A stretch of DNA of 64,000 nt from Phlebotomus papatasi. Lineage: Eukaryota; Arthropoda; Insecta; Diptera; Psychodidae. The position numbers and the translations under genes were made by a program. The DNA lies in assembly GCF_024763615.1 (NCBI RefSeq), contig NC_077223.1:7006001-7070000 (forward strand), read 5' to 3'. The notes under the pieces were generated by a model that did no database searches, had not been told where the DNA came from, and was given only the letters and a program-made list of their open reading frames with translations. This document shows, piece by piece, positions 23,519-33,940 of this stretch (position 1 is its first letter; every line of letters starts with the position of its first letter).

Positions 23519-23714
23519 TTATCTCTTCAAATTCGATTGAGATAAATCGAATTTGTTGTGATGTTCAAAAGAAGAAGAAGAGTACGAAAGAATGAGACAG
23601 ACACATTCAAAGCATGTGAAAAGATAAGAATTCGAATTTCGACTTCGTAAAATTTTCCTGATCTAAAAGGTGTGCAGGAGCCGTGATCAATCATTTTTAG
23701 AATTTATATTTTTT

Positions 23715-25034
23715 ATTTAGATCAGTCAAATTTCATTAAATCAAAATCACGTCCTTTTTTTCGAAATATTAGGATAAGTCTATTCCACTCTTTCGAATTC
23801 AAAATTGGACTGAACTAAATTTAATTGGCATTGAATAAACGAAGAGTAAAAAGTCAAATTTGGTCAGCAAAAAATTCGAAATGATCAGTATAAAATAAGA
23901 AAACGGTCAGTAAAAAATAAAAAAGAGCAGTACTTTATTAAAAGCGGTCAGTAAAAATGAAAAGTGGTCTGCAAAAAATGAAACATGATCAGTACAAAGC
24001 AAAAAGTGATCAGTAAAAAATAAAACATGATCAGTAAAAAGTAAAAGAAGATCTGTAAAAAAAAAGTGGTCAGTAAAAAATTAAAAATGAGCATTAAAAA
24101 TAATGAATTTAGTCAGAAAACAATTAAAATTGATCAGTAAAAAATTTACAAAAGCAGCAAAAAAATAAAAATGAGCAGTAAAAAATAAGAAGTGGTCAGC
24201 AAAAAATCAAAAACGAGCAGTAGAAATATTCGAGATGATCAGTAAAAAGTTAAAAAGTGATCAGCAAAATATTAAAAATGAGCAGTAAAAAATAAAAAAT
24301 GGTCAGTAAAAAACAAAAAATGGTCGGCTATAATTTTTTACTGACCAATTTTTGTTTTTTACTGCTCGTTTTTAATTTTTTACCGACCAATTTTTATTCT
24401 TTACTGACCACTTTTAATTTTTTACTGACCGCTTTTAATTTCTTGCTGACCACATTTCATTTTTTACTGACCACATTTAATTTTTTACTGTTCATTTTTA
24501 ATTCTTTACTGACCAATTTTTATTTTTTACTGCTCCTTTTTAATTCTTTGTTGACCACTTTTTAATATTTCACTGATCAATACGAATATTTCTACTGATC
24601 ATTTTAATTTTTTGCTGACCACTTTTAATGTTTTACTGCTCATTTTTAATTTTTTACTGCTTTTTTAAATTTTTTTTGCTGCTCATTTTTAATTTTTTAC
24701 TGATCAACTCGAATATATCTACTGATCAATTCTAAGTTTTTACTGACCAAATTCAACTTTTTACTGACCAAATTTAACTTTTTTACTGACAAAATTGAAA
24801 ATTTTCACTGATTATTTCGAATTATTTGCTGATCAAATTTAATTTTCTGCTAACCACTTTTGACTCTTTACTGATCATTTGTTTTTTGTCAATTTAATTT
24901 GGTGTGATGTTCGAAAGAAAAAGAAGAGTACGAAAGAGAAGGATAGACATATTCAGAACCTTTGAGAAAGAAAGTGATGTGAATTTAGACTTTGTGAAAT
25001 TTTCCTGATCTAAAAGGTATGCATGCCGGAGCCA
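23715..25034. mobile_element. GGCACACCTTTTAGATC MITE split by a foldback element
   Basis: The outer parts (about 23715-23817 and 24891-25034) together match the uninterrupted relative at 25124-25347; the right end is CTAAAAGGTATG...GGAGCCA followed by TAA. The foldback element at 23827-24890 is inserted at its AATTTAATT, which is duplicated. The left tip is eroded and its position approximate. Confidence 0.65.
23827..24890. mobile_element. foldback element FB1, 9-bp target duplication
   Basis: It begins GGCATTGAATAAACGAAGAG and ends GATCATTTGTTTTTTGTC. AATTTAATT flanks it on both sides (23818-23826, 24891-24899). The left half is an array of about 20-bp words of the form GRTCAGTAAAAAATAAAA, and the right half is the same array inverted, meeting near 24315-24335. 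There is no coding capacity; long open frames reading F-L-L repeats are by-products of the array. Architecture and 9-bp duplication resemble Drosophila FB elements of the Mutator-like superfamily, but homology is not shown. Confidence 0.88.
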
Positions 25035-25123
25035 TAATGGACGGCTTTTCGATTTCGATCAAACAATTTTCAAATTTCTAAAATTGATCTTGGAATATTT
25101 CCTAGAATTCAAGGAAAGTTTAA

Positions 25124-25347
25124 TGGCTTCGGCACACCTTTTAGATAAGGAAAATTTCACAAATATGTCTATCCTGCTCTTTCGTACTCTTCTTCTTCTT
25201 TTAAACATCACACCAAATTAAATTACTTCAGTCCAATTTTGAGACCGAAAGAGTGGGATAGACTTATATGCAAATCTTTTGAGAAAGAAAGGGACACGAA
25301 TTTTGATTTCGTGAAATTATATTGAGCTAAAAGGTGTGCCGAAGGCA
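25124..25347. mobile_element. GGCACACCTTTTAGAT MITE, intact 224-bp copy
   Basis: It opens TGGCTTCGGCACACCTTTTA and closes with the inverse of TGCCTTCGGCACACCTTTTA. TAA flanks both ends (25121-25123, 25348-25350), consistent with a 3-bp PIF/Harbinger-like target. It contains the inverted sequence CCAAATTAAATTACTTCAG, which is the unfilled counterpart of the FB1 insertion site. It ends about 30 bp before the next putative exon. Confidence 0.8.
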
Positions 25348-25376
25348 TAAGGAATTATATTCAAATTTTGCTCCAG

Positions 25377-25450
25377 GTGACGATATTCTTCATGGCTCCA
25401 TCACTATTAGCTCATCGCCAACAAACAATTCGACAACGGAGAAGTTACTC
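25377..25450 (+). other. possible upstream coding segment ending at in-frame TAG
   Basis: A good acceptor-like stretch (CAAATTTTGCTCCAG) ends at 25376. In the frame of the next feature the following bases read DDILHGSITISSSPTNNSTT and then EKLL before TAG at 25451-25453. The stop is followed directly by the long open frame. It may be a leader, a readthrough context or a decayed piece. Confidence 0.3.
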
Positions 25451-25453
25451 TAG

Positions 25454-26614
25454 CATCAGGCGCCCGGCGTGACTGTCACGGCCACCGACGCCGCCGTTGT
25501 ACGCATGTCGTGCACGAGTGGCGTCGTCCGTGACAGGAAGCCGGGCGACTGTCCATGTGCCAGTCTCCTCGAGATTAATCTCAAGGTGAAGGTGTGCCGG
25601 TGTCCGAAGGATGACGTTCCCATTGATCGTCAACCAATGCCCTCTGGAGAGTCTCCTGGCCGGGAATGTGTCACAGTAGACCTCGTGACTGCTGCCACCA
25701 AGGAGATTCGCGACAAGGTACGCGTGAACGTTCCTGGAGATAGACGTCGGGTACTGGTGCTGAAGTTGACAGATGTCAATGTTCACTGCAACGGAGGAAT
25801 GTCTCATGAGATTCAATTTGCCGATGGATCCAAGCACTTTGTATCCAAGGGTGATGCCTTGAGGTTTAGCGTCAAAGATTCTGCTGGGATCTGCTCAAAA
25901 AAGGATCACGGAAAAGGCAAGGAGAGTACTGGAAAATCTGAGAGCAAGAAAAAGTCCATTCGGAAGGTGCTGAAGAGTCAAAAGAGTGAAGATGGGAAGA
26001 TGTACAGCAAATCAGTGGATGATGTCACTCTTGGCAGCAAGAAAACCTTAACAGTTGAGAATGACGGTAAAGTTCTTTCCAAGTCTGTTCAGGATCTCTC
26101 CGAAGAGAGTCACTCGGAATTCAGCGATATGAATTCCATCGAACTCATCATAATTTCGGATGAATTTCTCAATGAGACCACAAAGCAGGAAGTTATCATA
26201 GTTAATGATCGCAAGGACATTGAATCCCGACGACCATCGAAGCTGAATGTGGCCAAGGAGAAGCCCAAGAGGGATAAGTCTCCAAAGGAAATCACTCGAA
26301 AAAGCACCACCAATCAATCCAGGCGTCGACTCGTCATCATCTCCGATGAATACAAGAAAAAGTCCCTCGAGAACAAGACAATTGTGGTCACAAAGGGAAA
26401 ATACGAGAATGCTCCGAAGAAGAAGGAAGAAAAGGAAGTGGCACCACCGAAGAAGAAGCCAGAAAAATCCCTCGCAGAAGCCGTTGGTGAGATCAACAGT
26501 AAGATCATCTCATGCGTCCTCCAGAGCTACGAAGAGCCCGAAGCATCGGTGCTGGAGAGCAAAGACATCAAGCAACACAACACAGATCAGCCTTCCTCAC
26601 TCCCAACCTGCTGA
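25454..26614 (+). CDS. unrecognised lysine-rich protein, terminal exon
   Basis: An open frame runs from just after a TAG at 25451 to TGA at 26612-26614. The composition is much less AT-rich than its surroundings. The first ATG is at 25505 (369 residues); alternatively TTACTCTAG ending at 25453 acts as a splice acceptor and the start lies upstream. Numbering from the GTG at 25469, residues 1-140 look folded, with several cysteines (C30, C43, C45, C67, C107) and a strand-rich stretch around RRRVLVLKLTDVNV. Residues 141-381 are lysine/serine/glutamate-rich and probably disordered. Within that tail hydrophobic cores abut acidic residues: ELIIISDE (225-232), EVIIVND (241-247), RLVIISDE (287-294), and TIVV near 304. 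These resemble SUMO-interacting motifs. I do not recognise a family. No transmembrane segment or signal peptide is seen. Confidence 0.6.
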   Translation, partial: HQAPGVTVTATDAAVVRMSCTSGVVRDRKPGDCPCASLLEINLKVKVCRCPKDDVPIDRQPMPSGESPGRECVTVDLVTAATKEIRDKVRVNVPGDRRRVLVLKLTDVNVHCNGGMSHEIQFADGSKHFVSKGDALRFSVKDSAGICSKKDHGKGKESTGKSESKKKSIRKVLKSQKSEDGKMYSKSVDDVTLGSKKTLTVENDGKVLSKSVQDLSEESHSEFSDMNSIELIIISDEFLNETTKQEVIIVNDRKDIESRRPSKLNVAKEKPKRDKSPKEITRKSTTNQSRRRLVIISDEYKKKSLENKTIVVTKGKYENAPKKKEEKEVAPPKKKPEKSLAEAVGEINSKIISCVLQSYEEPEASVLESKDIKQHNTDQPSSLPTC

Positions 26615-27016
26615 ACAAACAATCATCTAATCCCTTCTGTGTTAATTTCTTTCTTTTGTGTTCTGAATGTGACAATTATGTGAGTGAAAATCAGTGCATA
26701 AAAAAGACCAAGGAAATATTTACTTAAGTGTTGTGCTCATTTACAGAAAAAGAAAAACAAAATCTTCTATTGACAATCTTTAGCTATTATTGTTGTTTAG
26801 TTTCTATTGATAAGAATAATTTTAATTCTTACTTAATTACACAATTCTTGTGAAAATATTTTTGGATAAATCATGAACATTTCTTTTAGCCGTTTTCCAG
26901 CATTATAAGCCGCGTTCTCTGATTGGCCAGTGCCTGAAAGTACTGAAAGCTTGAGCCAATCAGAAACTCGCAATGGTATTAATTTATTTATAGGAAATTT
27001 GCATGTGGATAGTGCA
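26615..27016. other. 3' flank of the unrecognised gene
   Basis: It probably includes the 3' UTR; CATAAAAAAG near 26697 could be a variant poly(A) signal. An inverted pair GCGTTCTCTGATTGGC / GAGCCAATCAGAAACTCG lies at about 26911-26970. Confidence 0.35.
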
Positions 27017-27019
27017 TTA

Positions 27020-27542
27020 TGGTGCCATTCCAATGAAAAATAAAAAAGTTTATTTTTATTGACAATAATCCGGTGATCGTCGGATGGTAAATTTCAGCCC
27101 AGAATAAAAAACTTTTCTTGAAATGGGAAGAAAATTTTTTATTCTGGGCTGAAATTTCCCATCCGACAATCACCGGATTATTGTCAATAAAATTGTTACG
27201 TCGTTCGTCGGTTCCTTACCCTATAAGTTTATTCTTAGCACTTTACTTTGGCGTTTTTAGAACGCAGCGAGGACTGAAGAAAACAGTCGTGACAAGAACC
27301 AACATAAAGAAAAGTACGCAATACAGAAGCACTTTACTGTTCTGAAGTACATATTTCTGCACTATCGCCTTTTCTTTGTGTTGGTTCCCGTCTCGACTGT
27401 TTCCCCAGCCCACGCCGAATTTAAACCACCAAATAGTCATTACAGAAACGACAAAAACCGATACACACAAAGGTCGATAATGTAGAATCACTTCATTGCA
27501 ATAAAGTGTTAAAAACGTTGATTTTTCATTGGAATACCACCA
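27020..27542. mobile_element. TGGCGCTATWCC MITE family copy with nested hairpin
   Basis: It begins TGGTGCCATTCCAATGAAAA and ends TTTTCATTGGAATACCACCA, with TTA before and TAA after. The family words TTCTGCACTATCG and GGTCGATAATGTAGAA are present. The left part is interrupted by the strong hairpin at 27054-27193. Confidence 0.65.
27054..27193. mobile_element. 140-bp near-perfect hairpin MITE
   Basis: Arms of about 60 bp (27054-27116 and 27130-27193) pair with few mismatches; key words are ATTGACAATAATCCGGTGAT and TTTCAGCCCAGAATAAAAAA, leaving a loop of about 13 bp. It is nested inside the MITE at 27020-27542. Confidence 0.7.
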
Positions 27543-28956
27543 TAAATTAATACAATTTTCGAAAAAGAGTGACAGAAATTGGACTATAACGAAAAAAAAT
27601 TAACATTATCTACGTATAATTAAATATTTTATTATATAAGCTTCAGGAGCTTTAATGTTCTATCCAAAAGTTAATTAATTGGAAACATAACTATAATTTA
27701 GAACTTCACATATTAACTGTCAAATTCTGAAATTTATTACTCAAGACACGAACCAACTGTTCGGAAAATTCAAAATACAGTGTAAGCCATAAGTTTCTTG
27801 ACAAATCTATGTTTTTGAGAAACCAGATGGAAAAATAACATTAAAAAATAACATCTTAAAATTTTTATTTTTGCAAAATCTGTCAACAAACTTTTGGCCG
27901 ATGAAAAATGCTCAACTTTGGGAAAATTATTATTTCTAATAGGAAATAAAATCAATAATTTTTTCAAAATACATAAATAACATCTATGGATTATAAGCAC
28001 TCGTTTGCAAAAAGAAAAATTCTAAAATGTTCAAGGATTCTCGAAAAGAGATTTGTTAAAGAAATTATGGCTGACCTTTAATTCAACTAGCACCGTACCG
28101 TAAATTCTTTTTTTTCTTCCTAATTCAAAACAAAACAATTTTCTCTCCTGTCTTTGTGTAGAACTATCCATTTTAAATTTACAAAAAAAAAACTGAAGAT
28201 TTTAAAATTGTTCAATGCAGCGCTGTTGATTGGATTTAATTTATTGTGTATCGGTTAATAAGAAAAAATTCTGTAATAAGTTTCTATACTGATCATTTTA
28301 CCCATTTTCAAATTGAAATGGCTTTTCTCCTCAAAATTAATCTAATTTTGTTAAAATTGGTAGGGAAATATGCATTTTGGACATCCAGAACGTTTTTAAC
28401 TATGACAAAAATATGGAAAATCGGTGTCTCATATTAGAGTTTTGCCAAAAGAAGATCATTTTTTACAAATGAGTTTGTTATTTTTTCACAATTCACGATT
28501 TCACCTACTTCTGTTAAAAATTTGTAAATATTTTGTTAGTTTTGTTTTATTATTAGTTCTTCTTTTTGTCGTGCCATCGACGTGTGCTGCCATCTTGTCA
28601 GTTTATCATACAAGTACGACAAAATATTTTGTTAAAAATATGTCAAACGTATGTGAAATTCAAAGGAAATGTTATTTCTTTGTCAATTATTTGTAAAGTT
28701 TAGTCAAAGTTTCGTCCAATTGGCAAAGTAACAAAAGGCAAATGTTTTATTAACAAGAGAATTCTTAATAGTATTTAATGTTTCTTGAATATTAAATCCT
28801 GATTTGACCTCCTTTTGGCACTCTATCACAAACATTTACAAACTTTTCATCTAGGAGTTGAATTTTGACAGTTAATGTGTTTCAACCATGATCCAATTGA
28901 TCACAATTTTGTTTTTCATTAAGTCCAATTTCTTACAAACATTTAATATTTCTGTA
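27543..28956. other. AT-rich intergenic DNA, nothing recognised
   Basis: No exon, RNA gene or bounded repeat could be supported. A slightly GC-richer stretch at 28565-28600 has no continued frame. Confidence 0.35.
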
Positions 28957-29467
28957 ACACAAAAAACCAGTTTCGTAAAATTGTTCGTAAATGTTTGTGA
29001 ATTTCTATTGGGGACTTACGAAATGCTCGTTAATCGTCTAATCCACAAACAAGTTCATAAAAGTTTGTACTTTTTTCACAAACATTGTTCGTAACATGAT
29101 CATTTGACGAACATTTTTTGTACTTTTACAAACATTTGTTCGTAAATGTTCGTAAACACACAAAAAATGTTCGTAAAATTTTGTCATTTGTTCGTAAATG
29201 TTCGTAAAATGTTCAACAGGAAAACAAACATTTACGAACAAATTACAAAATTTTACGAACATTTTTTGTGTTTACGAACATTTACGAACAAATGTTTGTA
29301 AAAGTAGAAAAAATGCTCGTCAAGTGACCATGTTACGAACAATGTGAAAAAAGTACGAACTTTTACAAACTTGTTTGAGTGTAATACGATTAACGAGCAT
29401 TTCGTAAGTCCCCAATAGGAATTCACAAACATTTATGAACAATTTTACAAATTATTTTCTCCTGTGT
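28957..29467. mobile_element. TTCGTAAATG hairpin MITE, long copy
   Basis: The ends ACACAAAAAACCAG and CTCCTGTGT are related inverted termini, and the whole 511 bp folds on itself. The words TTCGTAAATGTTCGTAAA, GACGAACATTTTTTGTAC and CCTATTGGGGACTTACGAAA appear in both orientations. It has no coding frame. Confidence 0.7.
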
Positions 29468-30891
29468 ACAATTTTCTTGGTTCGTTCTTCCTCCTAAAAC
29501 AGTTTTACGTTCCTCTTTTATTCAGAATTACCAGAGAAAGAACAACTGAAACATTTATAATTGTGTTTATCCAAATTTTAATTTGAAATAATTTAACCTT
29601 TTATCATGACTTGTTCAGCCAAAAATATTTTCACAAGTAATTGACTTTAAAATTTAATCATTTTCCTCTTTCGAAAAGCGATCAAAAATAAAATGTAGAA
29701 AGGAGATCTTCCAATTTTAAGTGCAATATTTGCTCTTTTTGCATTCATATATTTTATTGATTTTTCCAATTGTTACAAATGAATCAAATCTTATGTGGAG
29801 AAAAGAATCAAAGATTTTTTTTAGTCGATTTAGAATTGTATTATCTCCCCTTTGCTAGAATTAATTCCCACAATTATATCTCTTCACACTCTCTTTTTAG
29901 AGGCAATTTTCATGGTTATCTCAAACTTGTATATATCTTCAATGATAATTGCGATGAAATGTAATTTAATTGCCGGGAAGAAGCATAACAGTGGCGTGCA
30001 AGTGGAATATTAGCCTCTCGGAAGGAGGATCAATTACCTTGAGATTGTTTTTTAAGATCTCACCCAATGAGACTTTCTTGCCAATTTACAGAGTTTCTCA
30101 AATTGTCGTGGAAAGTGTTCTTTAGATTTATTTCCATTGTTTTGTTATGTGCGATTTGTTGAGTTTTTCCGTTAGTATTTGATTTTGAATTGATTGACGG
30201 ATCTTTGAAATCTGTCAAAATTATTTGACATATCTTTGGCATTTGTCAAAGTCAAAAAAAATATTTGAGACTTTATTAGGAAATATTTTTGAGTTATGAA
30301 TTTTGAGGACCAAATTTTTGAAATTTGAATGAAAGCAAATTTTTCTATTTAAACAGTATTCCCTAAAAAAAAAACGTCCTTCAGTAGATAAGTCACCCCT
30401 TTTTCACACCGAATTTTGCACGCTACTGTAAATACTTGTAAGATTCACAAAGTTTAGGGTATATCCCCCAAAAATGCTTAAGACTGTACATTTACTAAGA
30501 TGAAAAAGATGAAAAGTTAAGTGGAAAGAGACATTTTGAACACTCTGGGAATTTTCAAAAGAAACAAAAATATATTTGAAAATCTTTTAAATGAAATGTA
30601 TTTAATTGTAATTTAGTGAAAGTGGTCTTTGGTGGGGAAGTAGGGAAGCTAAAAGGTGCTAAATGAGGGATGATTTTGGGGAAGGAAAAGACAGTGTGGA
30701 ACATTTCGGTCAGTATTTTGGTAAATCTTGTCACTAAGGCTTCGTTAAAGCTTGAATATTTCGAAATACACTTTTCGAAAATCACCCTACCTTTAAATTC
30801 CCCACTACAGTGTCTCCGCTAAAAGACAAAAAACAAAAATATTAAAAACGAATTGAAATAAAACATTTACCATTTCAAATTATTAATTAGA
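29468..30891. other. AT-rich intergenic DNA, nothing recognised
   Basis: No supported exon. GAAATCTGTCAAAATTATTTG and neighbouring words near 30205-30260 are weakly repetitive. Confidence 0.35.
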
Positions 30892-31433
30892 ACACAGAAA
30901 GAAATATTTCGTAAAATTGTTGGTTAATCTTTGTGAATTCCTAATGGGGATTTACGAAATGTTCGTAAATCCTATAACCCACAACAAAGTTCGTTAAAGT
31001 TTGTAATTGTTCACAAACATTGTTTGTAACTTAATCACTTGACGAGCATTTTATTTCTTTCACACACATTTGTTCGTAAATGTTCGTAGCCACATAAAAG
31101 TGTTTATAAAATTTTGTCGTTTGTTCGTAAGATTTTGTCAGGCATACAAAAATGTACGAACAAATTTTTGTAAAGGAACAAAAAATGCTCGTCAAATGAT
31201 CATGTTACGAACAATGTTTGTTATAAAATACAACAAAATTTTACGAACTTTTTTTGTGAGTTTACAAACATTTACGAAAAAATATTTGTAAAAGTACAAA
31301 AACTGATCGTTAAATTATCATTTTACAAACAATCTTTGTTGAAAAAACTTTAACAAATTTTTCAGTGGTTTGTAAGGCCCCAATAGGAATTCACAACATT
31401 TGAAAACAATTTTACGAAATTATTTTTCTGTGT
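30892..31433. mobile_element. TTCGTAAATG hairpin MITE, second long copy
   Basis: It opens ACACAGAAAGAAATATTTCG and closes CGAAATTATTTTTCTGTGT, the inverse. It is a 542-bp imperfect palindrome with the same internal words as 28957-29467. No clear target duplication is seen. Confidence 0.7.
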
Positions 31434-31560
31434 AGGTAATTGCGAAAGTCTTTTTGCAAAATCTTTATTTTTCTCCCATCTTTTTTAGACACTTTTCATA
31501 CAAAGAAGCAAATTTTAATAAAGTTATATTTTCGAAAATTTACCTCAAAAGTACTTTCGT

Positions 31561-32050
31561 ATCATCTACTATTTATCGGTTTTCGACCGATTTAAACCGA
31601 TTCATAATTCATTCGAAAGATCCCCAGAAATAGTTCTAAGAGTAAGAGAAGCGATTTTCGGGCGAAAATTACTTATCAATTCATAACCAGTTCGTAACCG
31701 GTTTATAAGCGATTTATAACCGTTATGAACCATTTTATAAATCATTCAAAACAGTTCCCAATATACACCTCAGCGAGGCATAAAAATATTTATACATGTC
31801 TTTCCCATAAACGCTCTACGTGGTCTACGTAAATAGCCGCGGGATAAGCTGTCATCCAATCGCCTGTCTTACATGATACAGGAGCTAGTGCAAAAGCACA
31901 TAAGTGTCTGTAATCTAGCGCTCTCCAAGTTTTCCAGTCTTGGTCAACATCAGGAGCAATATAATTTAATTTCGAATAAAAATTAGTTATCGGTTATGAA
32001 TCGGTCCATTACCGGTTCAGAATCGATTGAAACCAGTTCAGTTTAATCAG
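31561..32050. repeat. dispersed repeat rich in AACCGATTYATAACC
   Basis: Variants of ACCGATTCATAACCGGTT recur on both sides of a different central block (31790-31993). The same word family is seen at about 8893-8935, 59560-59705 and 60845-60900, so this is a dispersed element of unclear type. Confidence 0.45.
31790..31993 (-). other. coding-like fragment, 67 codons, unrecognised
   Basis: The minus strand is open from 31993 to the TAA at 31790-31792. From about 31966 it reads like ordinary protein, with stretches such as APDVDQDWKTWRALDYRHLC and GDWMTAYPAAIYVDHVERLW, rich in W, Y, D and H. The base composition is also less AT-rich than either flank. There is no start codon and no splice signal I would trust, and I do not recognise the family. 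It may be the last exon or a relic of a gene or transposon captured in the surrounding repeat. Confidence 0.35.
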
Positions 32051-32310
32051 CAATTCCAAGACCTTTCCAACAAGCCCAAATATGACCCCATTCGTTTGAT
32101 AAATGCGCTCTCTAGAACTTTTTTAATATTTGATTTTCGTGTAAGGTCGAAACGACCTCCTAGATAATTTCTAAAACGTAGCCAAAAATTAAAAAAAAAA
32201 TCGTGCAAAGCATTTCCGAGCAATCTTAGAAAATATGATTTTGGCGAAGAAGGGAAAGGGGTGGAGTGGAGGGAAAATGAGTGGTCTGTTAATGATCCTT
32301 CGATCGACTT

Positions 32311-32369
32311 GGGACTCCGAAGGTTTCAAGTCGCTATCTCTTACCGTTTTGCCTCTGGAGCTGGCGATA
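32311..32369. repeat. dispersed-repeat piece shared with 523-580
   Basis: CCGAAGGTTTCAAGTCGCTA and GCCTCTGGAGCTGGCGATAG match the copy near the window start with a few differences. It is followed directly by the AGAC microsatellite. Confidence 0.5.
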
Positions 32370-32381
32370 GCTGGATGGAGA

Positions 32382-32408
32382 GACACAGACAGACAGACAG
32401 ACAGACAG
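32382..32408. repeat. AGAC microsatellite
   Basis: About six and a half tandem AGAC units are visible. Confidence 0.9.
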
Positions 32409-33835
32409 CCTGTCGATATTTCTTAGAAATCGTCCAAAAGGCGAAGATTTGTTGAGAAAAGTAGTCTCCGAGAAAATAAGCATGAGGATATCAAAACTGA
32501 GGTCGAATTCTTGAAAATAACCAGTCACAACTGGTTACTGGTACTGTCTATTTCGTTCGTCGATTGCCTGATTAATCAAAAATGTATCCATGACCGAAAC
32601 TAATTATCTCATACAACACTCCATTTTAAATTAATCCGAAACACTTTCCTTTCTTTTCAGCAGAGAGACAATATTATTTTTACAAATTATAATATTAACC
32701 AGTAACCAGTCAAAAACTTATCTGGTTACGCTCGTGAATTACCTCTCTGGTCTAAAATAAAGTAAATCTGCCCATTGCCTATTTTAGCCGAGACACACTT
32801 GAAGGGATTATAACAAATCGAATAGAAATTCTATCTCAGAAACAAACCAACTTAGCTATTAAAGTATATTACGATTAGGTCAGACTCAATAAAGGAATAC
32901 GGGAAAAATATGAAACGTTCGAAGCCAGAGTATATGCGAAGCTTGAAAGCTTTCCCTTACCGCTTATTGATTACCCTTACCGTTTATTTCGAAAATATTT
33001 CGAACTTTGAACTTTATGCACCGAAATATAGACAAAAACAAACAGTAGTAAGCTTCTGTGGAGTATTTCGGGGAAAGTGCGCTACCTTCGAACGACTCAA
33101 GCTTCGAATAATTAATTTTTTTTTAAAATGTGTTTTAAATGAATTCAGCCCATTATAATTTAATGGCTAATCCAATGCCTCAAATTTCCGAAATGTAAGT
33201 CGTCCGAAAGTAGCAAGCTTTCCCCTACTTTTCGAATCAAAATAACTTCGTTTAAATGGGCTTTAAAAATGTAATTTGAAATGAAATTGTAATTTTTACC
33301 ATTTAATAATAATTTTTTATTAATTTTGTGATTATTATCTTCCAAAATTTGAATATTTTATTGACAGTTTTGATTATCAACTGACCAAAATACTAATTTA
33401 CTGACTGAAATGATTCTGCCGAAAAGAAATGGGACAAAGAGCATAAGACAAACAATGAGTAAAAGTAAATAAGAAAATCACACATGTTTTGACTGCAAAT
33501 TAGAACTTATAGAAATTAAAATTAAAAAAAATAGATGGTAACATAAAAGTAACAATCAAATAAAAATTAATTATACAAAGATGTAATCTGGTAATTTGCA
33601 TTTATAATAATAGCGTAATTAATTATACACCATTAGCAGTCCACATAATGCGAAGAAAAAAAAAGAATTATTTACTATAAGTATTAGTCTTTGAGATAAG
33701 TAGCGGCATTCGAGGTGAGAAAAGTGAAGAAGTTTTTCCGTAAACTTCCAAAAATTAGGTGTAAAGACAGAAATCCGTCGTGTTAATTGTGGCAAAAGAC
33801 AAGAAGAATGGAATTAAGACGTTTTGTGTAAAACA

Positions 33836-33841
33836 TTTATT
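33836..33841 (-). terminator. FMO poly(A) signal AATAAA
   Basis: AATAAA on the minus strand lies 100 bases after the FMO stop codon. It is the first canonical hexamer downstream and is a credible end signal for the transcript. Confidence 0.65.
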
Positions 33842-33940
33842 AGTTTAATAATAACAATATTGTAATGGAATTGTACAAATGTTTCATCTCCCTCAATCAC
33901 TTGATATCTCGAATTTTCCTCTTAGAACATTATTCAGGCT

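Larger units (their letters stand above)
22972..23684. mobile_element. GGCACACCTTTTAGATC MITE, interrupted by two others
   Basis: The left end (GACACACATTATAGATCGAT) and the right end (ATCTAAAAGGTGTGCAGGAG) are inverted relatives, and the inner parts match the copy at 25124-25347. Two copies of another palindromic MITE (from 23067 and 23265) are inserted in its middle, at the stretch equivalent to CACTCTTT. Confidence 0.55.

Noticed and set aside
24299..24565. Open frame reading repeated F-L-L-T-T-F-like residues
   Set aside because: It is the translation of the foldback array word. The same peptide appears in the arrays at 48045-48429 and 49864-50508; it is a by-product of the unit, not a gene.
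23827..24890. CRISPR-like array
   Set aside because: The repeats have no unique spacers, are inverted about a centre and have transposon-type flanking duplications; the genome is eukaryotic.
27118..27345. Frame with the residues LFWAEISHPTITGLLSIK, also seen on the other strand
   Set aside because: It is the two arms of the hairpin at 27054-27193 read in opposite directions.
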